A DNA stretch of 64,000 nt, taken from NCBI GenBank assembly GCA_963760715.1, contig CAVXDY010000008.1:1-64000 (forward strand), read 5' to 3'. Every line of letters starts with the position of its first letter. Position 1 is the stretch's first letter. The position numbers were made by a program, and so were the translations under genes. The DNA comes from CAVXDY01 sp963760715. GTDB taxonomy: Bacteria; Actinomycetota; Thermoleophilia; Miltoncostaeales; Miltoncostaeaceae. Below, one piece after another: positions 46,966 through 56,660 of this stretch. Under the pieces are notes generated by a model. That model did no database searches, was not told where the DNA came from, and worked only from the letters and a program-made list of their open reading frames with translations.

Positions 46966-46974
46966 CAAAGGCCC

Positions 46975-47742
46975 GTGCACGTCCCCGGCTCCCTCGTCGA
47001 TGCCGTCCGCGACCGGCAGGCCGTGCTCTTTGCCGGAGCGGGGATCTCGATGGCTGCCGTCCGCGTGAGCGCGCTCGACGTCCGGGATGCCGTCGGCGCC
47101 AAGATCGCCCTCGACTTCCCCTCCTATGAGCCCGAGACGCGGACGGTCGAGGACGCCTGCGACGAGTACGTGGCCCTCAACGATCGCCAGGGCCTGGTGA
47201 ACCTCCTCGCGGCGCTGATTCCGAAGACCGCCGATCCGCTGGAGAGCCACCTGGCCGCCGTGCGGACGTTCCGGTTCATCCTCACGACGAACTGGGATCT
47301 GCTGTTCGAGGCGGCGTACCGCCAGATCGGACAGGACTATCAGGTGCTCTCGGACGAAGCGGACGCTCCGAACTTCAGCTATGACCAACACAACCTCCTG
47401 AAGCTTCACGGGACCGTGGATCGACCGCTGACCCTGATTTCGACAACCGACGACTACGAGGGCTATGCCGACACCCATGCGCAGCTTCTCGACCGTGTGA
47501 CCGAGGTCCTGCACAACAACGTCGTGCTGTTCGTCGGCTACGGGCTGCGCGACGAGCACGTGCGGCGGCTGCTGTCGAAGCTTCGCCGCGTCCGGGGTCA
47601 GTGGGCGCGGAAGGCGTACGCGGTGGGCTTCTACGACGAGGTCCGGAGCCGCCTCCTGGCCAGTCGTGGGATCGAGACGATCGATGCCGACGCCGCGGAA
47701 TTCCTTCCCGAGTTGGCGAGGCGGGCAGGGGTCGGACCCTGA
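46975..47742 (+). CDS. Compact SIR2-like NAD hydrolase domain protein
   Basis: The 255-residue protein is a SIR2-type domain with little else: LFAGAGIS (18-25) for NAD, LTTNWDLLFE (103-112), catalytic-type histidine in LKLHG (His145) and LFVGYGLRDEHVRRLL (185-200). In bacteria such SIR2 proteins (ThsA, DSR, SIR2-STAND and SIR2-Argonaute types) usually destroy NAD+ in response to phage rather than deacetylate proteins. No sensor domain is fused, so sensing may lie in a partner. GTG start. Confidence 0.75.
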   Translation: MHVPGSLVDAVRDRQAVLFAGAGISMAAVRVSALDVRDAVGAKIALDFPSYEPETRTVEDACDEYVALNDRQGLVNLLAALIPKTADPLESHLAAVRTFRFILTTNWDLLFEAAYRQIGQDYQVLSDEADAPNFSYDQHNLLKLHGTVDRPLTLISTTDDYEGYADTHAQLLDRVTEVLHNNVVLFVGYGLRDEHVRRLLSKLRRVRGQWARKAYAVGFYDEVRSRLLASRGIETIDADAAEFLPELARRAGVGP

Positions 47743-47890
47743 TTGGTAAGTGGGCTGGGCGGTCCTCCGGGGATCGATGCGCCGCCTCCTGATTGCGCTT
47801 TTGGTCTGAAACGCATGTAAGGAGAGAGAGTGGGTCGGGGATCGGCGGCGCGGCGCCGACGAGGGATGGCCGGGGTCGCTTCACGACCCC

Positions 47891-48479
47891 ATGCGCACGA
47901 GGTGCGACATCCCCAAACGATTCCCGCTCTCCCCCAGCATGCTCGTGGCGATCCTCGCCATGTTCCTCGCGGTCGGAGGCGTGGGCTATGCGGCCACGTC
48001 GATCGGTTCCGCCCAGATCACGAACGGGTCGATCCGCTCGGTCGACGTCCGCGACGGCACGCTCGCCCCGAAGGACCTCTCGGCCAGGACCCGGGCGTTG
48101 CTCCGCGCGGCGGACGGCCCGCGCGGTCAGACCGGCGCGCGCGGGCTCGAGGGCGCCATGGGCCCCGTCGGTCCGGCGGCCGCGGCGGGAGCGACGAACG
48201 TCGTCGCACGGACCAACTCGGTCAGCGTGCGCTACCGGCACCTGGAAGCCGCCGTTGGTCCAGTGCCTATCCGGTGAGCGCGCAACCGGCGGGGGCGGCG
48301 GGACTTCCCGCAGGACGCCGGCACGCGCACCTCGTTCGGCAGCGGTCCGGTCGACATCAGCGGGACCCTGCCGATTGCGTCTGGCTCGGTGCCCACCGGT
48401 TGGCGCATCGAGGTCTACAACACGACCGGCGTCCGACGTCCTGAACGCCTTCGTCTACGCCATCTGCGTGGCCCCATGA
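47891..48479 (+). CDS. Surface/secreted hypothetical protein, several frame breaks
   Basis: The start has a signal-anchor (SMLVAILAMFLAVGGVGYAA), then SAQITNGSIRSVDVRDGTLA and a short collagen-like GPRGQTGARGLEGAMGPVGP, a layout common in Thermoleophilia secreted proteins. After about 48215 the family's C-terminal sequence continues in other frames: VQCLSGERATGGGGG, then FGSGPVDISGTLPI and PTGWRIEVYN, then ASDVLNAFVYAICVAP before a TGA at 48477-48479. Three changes (two of them +1) would restore about 195 residues. Either a decayed gene or sequence errors. Confidence 0.5.
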
Positions 48480-48549
48480 GCTGACGCGGGATTTGGCATT
48501 GTGGGCGGGTGAGCCTCGACGCGCCCATCCGCCCACGGCGCGCCGGCGC

Positions 48550-51331
48550 TTGAGCGAGCCGGCCCAGGTCCCCGCGGACCGCGACGCCCCGCTCCGCGCG
48601 GACGTCTCCTACCTGGGGCGGCTGCTCGGCCAGGTGCTGGTGGAGCAGGGCGGCGAGGGCCTGCTCGCGTCGGAGGAGCGGCTGCGCGCCCTTGCCAAGC
48701 AGATGCGCGCCGAGGGGGTGGACGCCGACGAGGCGGCGCGGGCCGAGGCCGAGCTGTGGGAGCGCACCCAGCACCTCGACGGGCGCGAGCTGGTGGGCGT
48801 GATCCGCGCCTTCTCGGTGTTCTTCCAGCTCGTCAACACCGCCGACCAGCACCACCGCGTGCGCCGCCGGCGCTGGCGCGACGCCGAGCGCGAGGAGGCC
48901 CACCGCGCCCAGCCCGAGAGCCTCGCGGCGGCCTTCGCGGCCTTCGCCGAACGCGCGGTGCCACCGGAGCGGATCGCCTCGGTGCTCGACCGGCTCTCGA
49001 TCGAGCTGGTGGTGACGCCGCACCCCACCGAGGTCTCGCGCCGCACCGTCCTGGCCAAGCACATGCTCGTCGCCGAGTGCCTCGACTCCCTCGACAACTC
49101 GAGCCTGTCGCCGCGCGAGCGCCGCGAGACCGAGGAGCGGCTGCTCGAGGAGATCACGATCCTCTGGCAGAGCGACGAGATGCGGTCGGCCCGCCCGCGG
49201 GTGATCGACGAGGTGCGCCGGGCGCTCTTCTTCTTCGAGGAGGTGCTCTTCGACACCACCGGCACCGTGCACGAGGAGCTCGAGCGGCTGCTGGATCGCC
49301 ACTACCCGGGCCTGCGCCCGCCGGTGGGCTTCCTGCGCTACGGCTCGTGGGCGGGCGGCGACCAGGACGGCAACCCCAACTGCACGCCGGAGCTGGTGGG
49401 GGAGGCGCTCGACCTGCACACCGACCTGGCCCACCGGATGCTGCGCGAGCGGGTGCGGGCGCTGGCCGCCGGCATCGGCATCTCGACCCGGATGGCGCAG
49501 GTCAGCGAGGAGCTCGACGCGTCGATCGCCGCGGACGAGCGGGCGATGCCCGAGACCGCCGCGGAGATCGGCGCGCGCAACGCCAGCGAGCCGTACCGGC
49601 GCAAGCTGTCGTTCGTCTGGGAGCGCCTCGATCCCCGCGGCGAGCGCCCCTACGCGCGCCCCGCCGAGCTGGTGGAGGACCTGGAGGTGATGGGGCGCTC
49701 GCTGGAGGCGCACGGCGGGCGGCGGCTGGCGGACCGCAGCCTGGCGCGGCTGACGCGCCAGGCGCAGACCTTCGGCTTCCACATCGCGCGCCTCGACGTG
49801 CGCCAGCACTCGGGACTGCTGAGGGAGGCCGCCGAGGACCTCGCCGCGCTCGACGGCGGCGGCGGCGACCTGCCCGAGCCCGAGAGGACGCGGATGCTCG
49901 AGGAGCTGCTGGAGCATCCCTCGGCCCTCGCCGCGCCGCGCACGCTGGAGGGCCGCGCCGGCGAGACCGCGCGCACCTTCACCGAGCTGCGACGGGCGGT
50001 GCTGGAGCACGGGCCCGAGGCCGCCGGGACCGTGATCGTGAGCTTCACCCAGGGCCCCTCCGACATCCTGGCCGCGCAGGTCCTGGCCACGGCCGCCGGG
50101 CTGTGCCGGGAGGAGGACGGCGCCTTCCACTCGGACGTCGACCTGGTGCCCCTGTTCGAGACCATCGACGACCTCCGCCGCGCGCCGGGGACGCTTCGGG
50201 GCCTGCTGCGCCTGCCGGCGTACGTGCGCAACCTGGAGGCGCGCCGAAACCGCCAGGTGGTGATGGTGGGCTACTCCGACTCCAACAAGGACGGCGGCTA
50301 CCTGGCCGCCAACTGGGAGCTGCTGCTCGCCCAGGAGCGCCTGGTGGACGTCTGCCGCCTGAACCACGTCTCGCTGGCCCTCTTCCACGGGCGCGGGGGG
50401 ACGCCGAGCCGGGGCGGCGGCTCCACCTATGCGGCCGTCATGGGCGGCCCGGCCGGGAGCCTCGACGGGCGCATCCGCATCACCGAGCAGGGCGAGGTCA
50501 TCTTCACCAAGTACGGGCTCCCCCAGATCGCCGAGCGGAACCTCGACTCGGTCGTCGCCGCGGTCATGGAGCGCACGGTGCAGGAGGACGAGGCGCCGGG
50601 CTTCAGCGGGCGCAAGCGCGTGTGGGACGAGGCCCTCGACGAGCTGGCCGAGACCTCCCGCGCGCACTACCGGGCGCTGGTGCACGAGGACCCCGGCTTC
50701 CTGCCCTACTTCGTCGGGGCGAGCCCCCTGGGCGAGCTGGACATGGTGAACATCGGCTCGCGCCCGGGCCGCCGCGCCGAGCCCGGGGGCGAGCTGCGGT
50801 TCGAGGATCTCCGGGCGATCCCCTGGGTGTTCGCCTGGATGCAGAACCGGCACCTGCTGCCCTCCTGGTACGGCGTGGGCGAGGCGCTGTCGGCGTTCAT
50901 CGCCCGCTACCGCGGCGGCCTGGGGGTTCTGAGGGAGATGTACGCCGACTGGCCCTGGTGGCGGGCGATCGTCGACAACTGCCACATGACCGTCGCCAAG
51001 GCGGACATGGGCATCGCCGCGCCGCTACGCGGGGCTCGTGGGCGACGAGGCGCTGCGCGAGCGGATCTTCGGCATGGTGCGGACCGAGTACGCCGCGGCC
51101 TGCACGGGGCTCCTCGCCGTGGTGGAGCAGGACGCCCTGCTCGCCGACAAGCCGTTCCTCCAGCGGTCGATCCGGCTGCGCAACCCGTACATCGACCCGC
51201 TGCACTACGTGCAGGTGCGCCTGCTGGCCCAGCTCCGCGCGACCCACGATCCGGCGGCGCGCGGCGCCCTGGAGTACCCCCTCACGCTCACGGTCAGCGG
51301 CATCGCCGCCGGGCTGCGCAACACGGGCTGA
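48550..51331 (+). CDS. ppc: Phosphoenolpyruvate carboxylase, one frame break
   Basis: About 926 residues. VVTPHPTEVSRRT holds the catalytic histidine near 158; GSWAGGDQDGNPN, VGYSDSNKDGG and FHGRGGTPSRGGG are the PEP/bicarbonate-binding signatures. The enzyme makes oxaloacetate from PEP and bicarbonate. The frame changes near 51018: one extra base in GCGCCGCTACG, without which the text reads ADMGIAARYAGLVGDEAL and runs to the C-terminal signature SGIAAGLRNTG. The start is unsure; I place it at TTG 48550, though the frame is open from 48493. Confidence 0.85.
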
Positions 51332-51345
51332 CGGGGAGGGCGGGG

Positions 51346-52320
51346 TCAGGCCACCCGGTCCGGGGGTGGATCGCCGCGCAGGAACGCCTCCAGGTTGTCG
51401 ACCGCCCGGTTTCCCATGGCGATGCGGGTCTCGATCGTCGCGCTTCCCAGGTGCGGGAGCAGCACCACGTTCTCGCGCCCCAGCAGGGCGGCCGGGACGT
51501 GGGGCTCGCGCTCGTACACGTCGAGGCCCGCTCCGGCGATGGCGCCCGAGGCCAGGGCGCCGGCCAGCGCGGCCTCGTCCACCACCTCGCCCCGGGAGGT
51601 GTTGATGAGGAAGGCCTCCGGGCGCATCCGCGCGAGGCGCGCGGCGTCGATCAGGTGCCGGGTCTCGGGCGTCGCCGGGGTGTGCAGCGTGACCGCGTCG
51701 CTCCGGGCCAGCAGGTCGTCGAGGTCGCGGGCGCGCTCGACGTCCAGGCCGGCGAGCGCGGCCGCGTCGGCGGCCCGCCGCTGGTGATAGAGCACGCGCA
51801 TGCCGAAGCCGCGCGTGGCGCGGTGCGCGACGGCCCGCCCGATGCGGCCCATGCCCACGATCCCGAGGGTCATGCCGGTGACCGACCGGCCCAGCATCCG
51901 GGTGGGGCCCCATCCGGTCCACGCGCCGGATCGCACGCACCGCTCGCCCTCCCCCGTGCGGCGGGCGACGGCAAGGAGCAGGGCCATCGTCAGGTCGGCC
52001 GTGGCATCGGTGAGCACGCCGGGCGTGTTGGTGACCACGATTCCGGCCCGCCGCGCGGCGTCGAGGTCGATGTGATCGACGCCCGCGCCGAAGTTGGCCA
52101 CGATCCTCACCCGCCGCGGGGTCGCCGACAGGAGGCCGGCCGTCAGACGATCGGTCACCGTGGCCACCAGCGCGTCGGCGCCGCGCATGGCCTCGGCGAG
52201 CTCCCCGGCGGTGAGGGGGCGGTCGCCGGGGTTGAGCCGCGCGTCGACCAGCCCGGCCAGCCGCTCCTCCACCGGGTCCGGCAGGCGGCGGGTGACCACG
52301 GCGCGCGCGCCGGCGATCAC
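51346..52320 (-). CDS. D-2-hydroxyacid dehydrogenase (glyoxylate/hydroxypyruvate reductase type)
   Basis: The 324-residue enzyme has the NAD-binding GIVGMGRIGRAVAHRA and the catalytic triad: Arg in INTSRGEVVDEAAL, Glu in DVYEREP, His in VVLLPHLGSATIETR. VANFGAGVDHIDLDAARRAG completes the family pattern of GhrA/GyaR-type enzymes, which reduce glyoxylate or hydroxypyruvate. Its GTG overlaps the stop of the CoA-ester lyase gene, so the two are translationally coupled. Confidence 0.82.
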   Translation of the reverse strand: MIAGARAVVTRRLPDPVEERLAGLVDARLNPGDRPLTAGELAEAMRGADALVATVTDRLTAGLLSATPRRVRIVANFGAGVDHIDLDAARRAGIVVTNTPGVLTDATADLTMALLLAVARRTGEGERCVRSGAWTGWGPTRMLGRSVTGMTLGIVGMGRIGRAVAHRATRGFGMRVLYHQRRAADAAALAGLDVERARDLDDLLARSDAVTLHTPATPETRHLIDAARLARMRPEAFLINTSRGEVVDEAALAGALASGAIAGAGLDVYEREPHVPAALLGRENVVLLPHLGSATIETRIAMGNRAVDNLEAFLRGDPPPDRVA

Positions 52321-53246
52321 CGGCGCGCGATGGCCTCGGCCATCCCCACCACGGCTCCCGCCTGGCGCGCCGAGACCCCGTCGATGAGGCGCCCGTCGAG
52401 CTGGGCGGCGCCGCGGCCGGCCGCGGCCGCCTCGTCCAGGGCCGCCAGGACCCGCCGCGCGTGCTCCACCTCGGCGGGCGTGGGCGTGAAGGCCGCGTTC
52501 GCCGGGCCGATCTGCGAGGGGTGGACGACCATGACGCCCGCGCAGCCGAGCACCGCGGCGCGGCGCGCCGAGGCCGCGAAGCCGTCGGCGTCGGCCAGGT
52601 CGCCGAACGGGCCCGCGATGGGCGCGAGGCCGTGGGCGCGGGCGGCCGTGACGATGCGCGAGAGCACCGCGTGCCACTGGTCGCCGGGGTAGCCCGGATC
52701 GAGGCCGCCGATCGCGGTGGTGCGCACCCCGAGGCTCGCCGCCATGTCCCCCGGGCCGAAGTGCAGCGCGCGCAGCCGCGGCCCGGCTGCGGCGATGGAC
52801 TCCACGTTGGAGAGCCCCAGCGCCGTCTCGATGATCGGCTCGATGCCGATGCGCCGCCCGATGCCGGTCGCCCGCTCGATCTGGCCCAGCAGGACGTCCA
52901 CCAGGTGGATGTCGCCCGCGACCGCGGCCTTCGGCAGCACCACGCTGTCGAGCCGGTCGCCCGCCTGCTCCACCACCTCGATCAGGTCCCGGTACATCCA
53001 GTGGGTGTCGATCCCGTTGACGCGCACCGAGACCGACCCGCCGTCATCCGGCCACTCGACCTCCCGGAGCCCCGTGATCACGGCGGCCCGGGCGCGCTCC
53101 TTGTCGTCCGGCGCCACCGAGTCCTCGAGGTCCAGGAACACGCGGTCGGCGTCGCCCGCCGCCGCCTTGGGGAACAGCTCGGGGCGCACGCCGGGAACGG
53201 CGAGCACGCTGCGCCAGAGCCGAACCGGGACCTCGCCGCCGCCCAT
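52317..53246 (-). CDS. CoA-ester lyase of the HpcH/CitE family
   Basis: The 309-residue protein has RSVLAVPGVRPELFPKAAAG at the start, VFLDLEDSVAPDDKERAR with Mg2+-binding acids, VVLPKAAVAGDIH, IGIEPIIETALGLSNVESIA and RALHFGPGDMAASLGV, all typical of malyl-CoA/citramalyl-CoA lyases. The likely reaction is cleavage of malyl-CoA to acetyl-CoA and glyoxylate or its reverse. It is first in a coupled pair with a glyoxylate/hydroxypyruvate reductase and faces the PEP carboxylase gene. Confidence 0.8.
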   Translation of the reverse strand: MGGGEVPVRLWRSVLAVPGVRPELFPKAAAGDADRVFLDLEDSVAPDDKERARAAVITGLREVEWPDDGGSVSVRVNGIDTHWMYRDLIEVVEQAGDRLDSVVLPKAAVAGDIHLVDVLLGQIERATGIGRRIGIEPIIETALGLSNVESIAAAGPRLRALHFGPGDMAASLGVRTTAIGGLDPGYPGDQWHAVLSRIVTAARAHGLAPIAGPFGDLADADGFAASARRAAVLGCAGVMVVHPSQIGPANAAFTPTPAEVEHARRVLAALDEAAAAGRGAAQLDGRLIDGVSARQAGAVVGMAEAIARR

Positions 53247-53273
53247 CGGGCGATTCTCAGGGACGGCGGGCGC

Positions 53274-53303
53274 TTGTCAAGCTCGCCCCCCGCGACGTAG
53301 AAC
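53274..53303 (+). promoter_or_regulatory. Candidate sigma-70 promoter for the FAD oxidase
   Basis: TTGTCA and TAGAAC are separated by 18 bases, about 27 bases before the ATG at 53330. They match the vegetative -35/-10 consensus at five of six and four of six positions. No start-site data. Confidence 0.35.
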
Positions 53304-53329
53304 ACCGCAGTCGACGAATCGGGGAGCCG

Positions 53330-54844
53330 ATGGACGAGGGCCGCATCGACCGGGGCGAGTTCCTGCGCAGGGCCGGGGGCGTCGTGGGCGTGGCGGGCCT
53401 CGTGGGAGCCGGGTGGCCACTTGGCCGCTCGCTCGGCGGCCAATTGGCACAACGCCGGCGGCCGCCCCTGGGGCAGCTCGCGCGCGCGGTGCAGGGCCCC
53501 CTCCTGACGCCGGGGAGCGCCGCCTACTCCGCCGCCCGCCAGGTGGTCAACGCGCGCTACTCCGGCGCGCGGCCGCTGGCCGTGCTGCGGGCGCGCAGCG
53601 TGAGCGACGTGCGGCAGGCCGTGCTCTGGAGCGCCCGCAACGGGGTGCGCATCACGGCGCGCTCGGGCGGGCACAGCTACGCCGGCTACTCGACCCTCAC
53701 CGGCGGGCTGGTGGTCAACCTGTCCGGCCTCTCCCGGATCGCGATCGCGGCCGACCGGCGCACCGTGCAGGTGGGGGCGGGCGCCCATCTCATCGACCTC
53801 TACACCACGCTCGCGGGACGGGGGCTGACGGTGCCCGCCGGCTCGTGCCCCACCGTGGGCGTCGGAGGCCTGTCGCTGGGCGGCGGCGTGGGGCTCGCGT
53901 CGCGGGCGCTCGGCACCACCTGCGACAACCTCGTGTCGGTCACCGTCGTGACGGCCGACGGGCGGGCGCTGGTGTGCGATGCCCGGCGCAACGCGGACCT
54001 GTTCTGGGCCTGCCGCGGCGGAGGGGGCGGGAACTTCGGCATCGCCACGAGCTTCACCTTCCAGACCCACCGCGTGAACGGGGGGTCGTACTTCTTCGCG
54101 AGCTTCCCGTGGAGCCACGCCGACGACGTGGTCGCGGCGTGGCAGCGCTGGGCGCCGCACGCGCCCGACGAGCTGTTCTCGATCTGCTCGCTCTCGACCG
54201 GGTCGGGCTCGCCCACGTGCAACGTCTTCGGCCAGTACATGGGATCGCCGGCCGCGCTGCGGCGGACCCTGTCGGGCCTCACGCGCGCGGTGTCCCCGAG
54301 CACGCTCACGGTGGGGGCCTCGAGCTACATCGGCCTCGTGCAGCGCTGGGCCGGCTGCCTGGGGGAGTCGCCCGCCGAGTGCCGCCGGACCCCGCACCAG
54401 CTCTTCGCGGCGAAGTCCGACTACGTGCTGAAGCCCCTGTCGCGCGCGGCGATCGCGACGCTGGTGACCGGCGTCGACCGGCGCCAGGCCCAGTCCTCAC
54501 AGGGGTCGGGCGCGATCCTGCTCGACTCCTACGGGGGCGTCATCAACCGGGTGGCGCCGGACGCGACCGCCTTCGTCCACCGGAACGCGCTCTGCTCGAT
54601 CCAGTACGCGTCCTACTGGACTCAGGCCTCGGGCGCCGCGGCCGGCCTCGGCTGGATCCGGGGCGTGTACCGGCAGATGCGGCCGTTCGTCTCGGGCTTC
54701 GCGTACCAGAACTACATCGACCCCGAGCTGACGTCGTGGCCGCACGCCTACTACGGCGCCAACCTCGCGCGGCTGGTCGACGTGAAGACGACGTACGACC
54801 CCGACGAGGTGTTCCGCTTCCGCCAGGGCATCCGGGCGGCCTGA
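53330..54844 (+). CDS. Berberine-bridge-type FAD-linked oxidase
   Basis: The 504-residue protein has the PP-loop RSGGHSYAGYSTLTGGLVVN with the histidine that binds FAD covalently, GSCPTVGVGGLSLGGGVGL as the pyrophosphate site, and the C-terminal BBE signature YYGANLARLVDVKTTYDPDE followed by VFRF. The N-terminus has a twin-arginine-like start (FLRRAGGVVGVAGLVGAGWP), suggesting Tat export. Such enzymes oxidise sugars or secondary metabolites with H2O2 release. Candidate promoter and AT-poor leader upstream. Confidence 0.8.
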   Translation: MDEGRIDRGEFLRRAGGVVGVAGLVGAGWPLGRSLGGQLAQRRRPPLGQLARAVQGPLLTPGSAAYSAARQVVNARYSGARPLAVLRARSVSDVRQAVLWSARNGVRITARSGGHSYAGYSTLTGGLVVNLSGLSRIAIAADRRTVQVGAGAHLIDLYTTLAGRGLTVPAGSCPTVGVGGLSLGGGVGLASRALGTTCDNLVSVTVVTADGRALVCDARRNADLFWACRGGGGGNFGIATSFTFQTHRVNGGSYFFASFPWSHADDVVAAWQRWAPHAPDELFSICSLSTGSGSPTCNVFGQYMGSPAALRRTLSGLTRAVSPSTLTVGASSYIGLVQRWAGCLGESPAECRRTPHQLFAAKSDYVLKPLSRAAIATLVTGVDRRQAQSSQGSGAILLDSYGGVINRVAPDATAFVHRNALCSIQYASYWTQASGAAAGLGWIRGVYRQMRPFVSGFAYQNYIDPELTSWPHAYYGANLARLVDVKTTYDPDEVFRFRQGIRAA

Positions 54845-54894
54845 GGGCGCCCCCGGAGGGACGCCCTCGCAAAGTGCCTGCGGCCTCCGCCCGG

Positions 54895-56061
54895 TCAGGG
54901 CTGCAGCGTCGGGCGCAGCAACGGCGGGATCGGCCGGGACGCGATCCTCGAGAACGTCGCGTACGCCGGCTTCGGGGCGCCGCTCTCGAAGAGGAGCCCC
55001 CCGGGCCAGTTGATGTTGTCCTGGAGGTTGAACCAGACCACGGCCGCCAGGCGCGGGCTCTTGACCAGCGGCAGCGTGAAGATCTGCTTCAGGTAGAGGT
55101 TCTGCACCGCCGGGGTCACCTTGACCTGCCGGAACGGGGTGGTCGCGGTGGTGTAGCCGGCCTCGGTGACGAAGAGCTTCATGCCCTTCTTCTTCTTGTC
55201 GAGCGTCGCGAAGATCTCCGGCAGGCTGCCCCACGAGGGGAACGCGTGGGAGGCCCGGGACGTTGACTTGGGGCCGACCGACGGGTAGATGTGCTGGGAG
55301 TAGGCGTCGAACTTCGGCGCGTTCTTCTGCACCAGCGCGTTCAGCCAGGCCCGGGCACCGATGTTGCCGTTGCCCGTGCTGCTGCGCGGCCCGCCGACCC
55401 CGCCGATGACGACGGTGTTCTTGTTGGCGGACTTGATGGCCGGGTAGGCGGCCTTGATCAGGGCCTTGTACTTGGGGATCGAGGTCGCCGTGTTGAACCG
55501 GAAGAAGTTCTTCAGGTTCGGCTCGTTCCAGATCTCGATCAGCCGCAGGCGCGGGAGGACGGTGGCCGGAGCCGCGGGATCCGGGAACGCCCCGCTGTAG
55601 CGGGTCGCCAGCGCCTTCATGAAGTCGGCGTACTGCGCCGCCCGCGGGGCGTTCGGGTTGTAGGCCGACGGGAAGGGCGTGTTGGCGCCCTCGACCGCCC
55701 AGATGGGCGTGCTGTACACGGTCACGAGGGGCGTGATCCCCGCCGCCTTCAGGCCCTTCATGATCTGGTCGATCCGGCTCCAGTTGTAGGCCGGGTCGGC
55801 CGGGTTGGTCGGGTTCGCGGGCTGGGTGGGCGCCACGAACGACCAGAGGACGTCGAAGCGAGTGACCTTGGCGTTGGTCGCCTTGATCATGTCGATCCGG
55901 CTCTGGATCTGGGACGACGGCGCGATGGTCAGCACGTCGTCCTGGAGCGCCGCGATTCCCGCCACTCCGGTGGCGGGCAGCGCGAGCGCGACCCCGGCGG
56001 CCAGCGCGAGTGCCGCGCCGGTGATCGTGCGTCGGGATGCGCCTGCGTCTTTGATCCTCAA
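54895..56061 (-). CDS. Secreted glycoside hydrolase (GH5/GH39-like)
   Basis: The 388-residue product has a signal peptide (ITGAALALAAGVALALPATG) and a TIM-barrel glycosidase: VTRFDVLWSFVAPTQP, LRLIEIWNEPNLKNFF with the acid/base glutamate, DAYSQHIYPSVG and KLFVTEAGYTTATTPF with the nucleophile glutamate. The layout fits clan GH-A, families 5 or 39. The TTG at 56061 is chosen because GGAGGAA sits before it and the signal peptide follows directly; the earlier ATG adds 15 unlikely residues. Substrate unknown. Confidence 0.72.
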   Translation of the reverse strand: MRIKDAGASRRTITGAALALAAGVALALPATGVAGIAALQDDVLTIAPSSQIQSRIDMIKATNAKVTRFDVLWSFVAPTQPANPTNPADPAYNWSRIDQIMKGLKAAGITPLVTVYSTPIWAVEGANTPFPSAYNPNAPRAAQYADFMKALATRYSGAFPDPAAPATVLPRLRLIEIWNEPNLKNFFRFNTATSIPKYKALIKAAYPAIKSANKNTVVIGGVGGPRSSTGNGNIGARAWLNALVQKNAPKFDAYSQHIYPSVGPKSTSRASHAFPSWGSLPEIFATLDKKKKGMKLFVTEAGYTTATTPFRQVKVTPAVQNLYLKQIFTLPLVKSPRLAAVVWFNLQDNINWPGGLLFESGAPKPAYATFSRIASRPIPPLLRPTLQP

Positions 56062-56163
56062 GTGGCTTCCTCCATGGTGGGGCCCGGGGCGGCGGCATGG
56101 TACCAACGCTCCTCGCCGTTTCCGTACTTATTCGGTCAAAGTCGTGCCGCGCATTACGACTCC

Positions 56164-56625
56164 CTAACGCAGGTCGTCGAAGAAACCCCGTAAAAGCGAC
56201 AGCGCCTCGCCGGCCAACACGCCGCCCTGCACCTCCACCCGGTGGAGGAGCCGCGGATCCTGCAACGGGTTGATCACCGTGCCCGCCGCCCCGACCTTCT
56301 GATCCGGCGCGCCGAACACCAGGCGGGCCACGCGCGCCTGCTGGAGGGCCCCGGCGCACATGGGGCACGGCTCGAGGGTGCAGTAGACCACCGTGCCCAG
56401 CAGCCGCCACCCGCCGAGGGCGATCGCGGCGGCCCGCAGCGCCAGCACCTCGGCGTGGGCGGTGGGGTCGGCGCGCAGCTCGCGCTCGTTGTGGGCCGCG
56501 CCGACGACCTCGCCCTCGCGCACCACCACGCAGCCCACCGGCACGTCGCCGTGCTCGGACGCGGCCGCCGCCTCGCCCAGCGCGAGCCGCATGAAGTGCT
56601 CGTCGCGAGGGAAGACGCGCCGCAT
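56164..56625 (-). CDS. tadA: tRNA adenosine(34) deaminase
   Basis: The 153-residue protein has the zinc site DPTAHAEVLALRAAA (His and catalytic Glu) and LEPCPMCAGAL (two Cys), plus VPVGCVVVREGEVVGAAHNE, the usual TadA signature. It converts A34 to inosine in tRNA-Arg(ACG). Length is normal. Guanine or cytosine deaminases are related, but the HAE/PCPMCAGAL set and the GGVL-SL-FF tail favour TadA. Transcribed away from the MOSC gene. Confidence 0.85.
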   Translation of the reverse strand: MRRVFPRDEHFMRLALGEAAAASEHGDVPVGCVVVREGEVVGAAHNERELRADPTAHAEVLALRAAAIALGGWRLLGTVVYCTLEPCPMCAGALQQARVARLVFGAPDQKVGAAGTVINPLQDPRLLHRVEVQGGVLAGEALSLLRGFFDDLR

Positions 56626-56660
56626 GACCGGACAGTACGCCCAGCCGCTACCGTGACGGC

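Noticed and set aside
48415..50985. 856-codon minus-strand open frame
   Set aside because: Antisense shadow of ppc with no recognisable domain.
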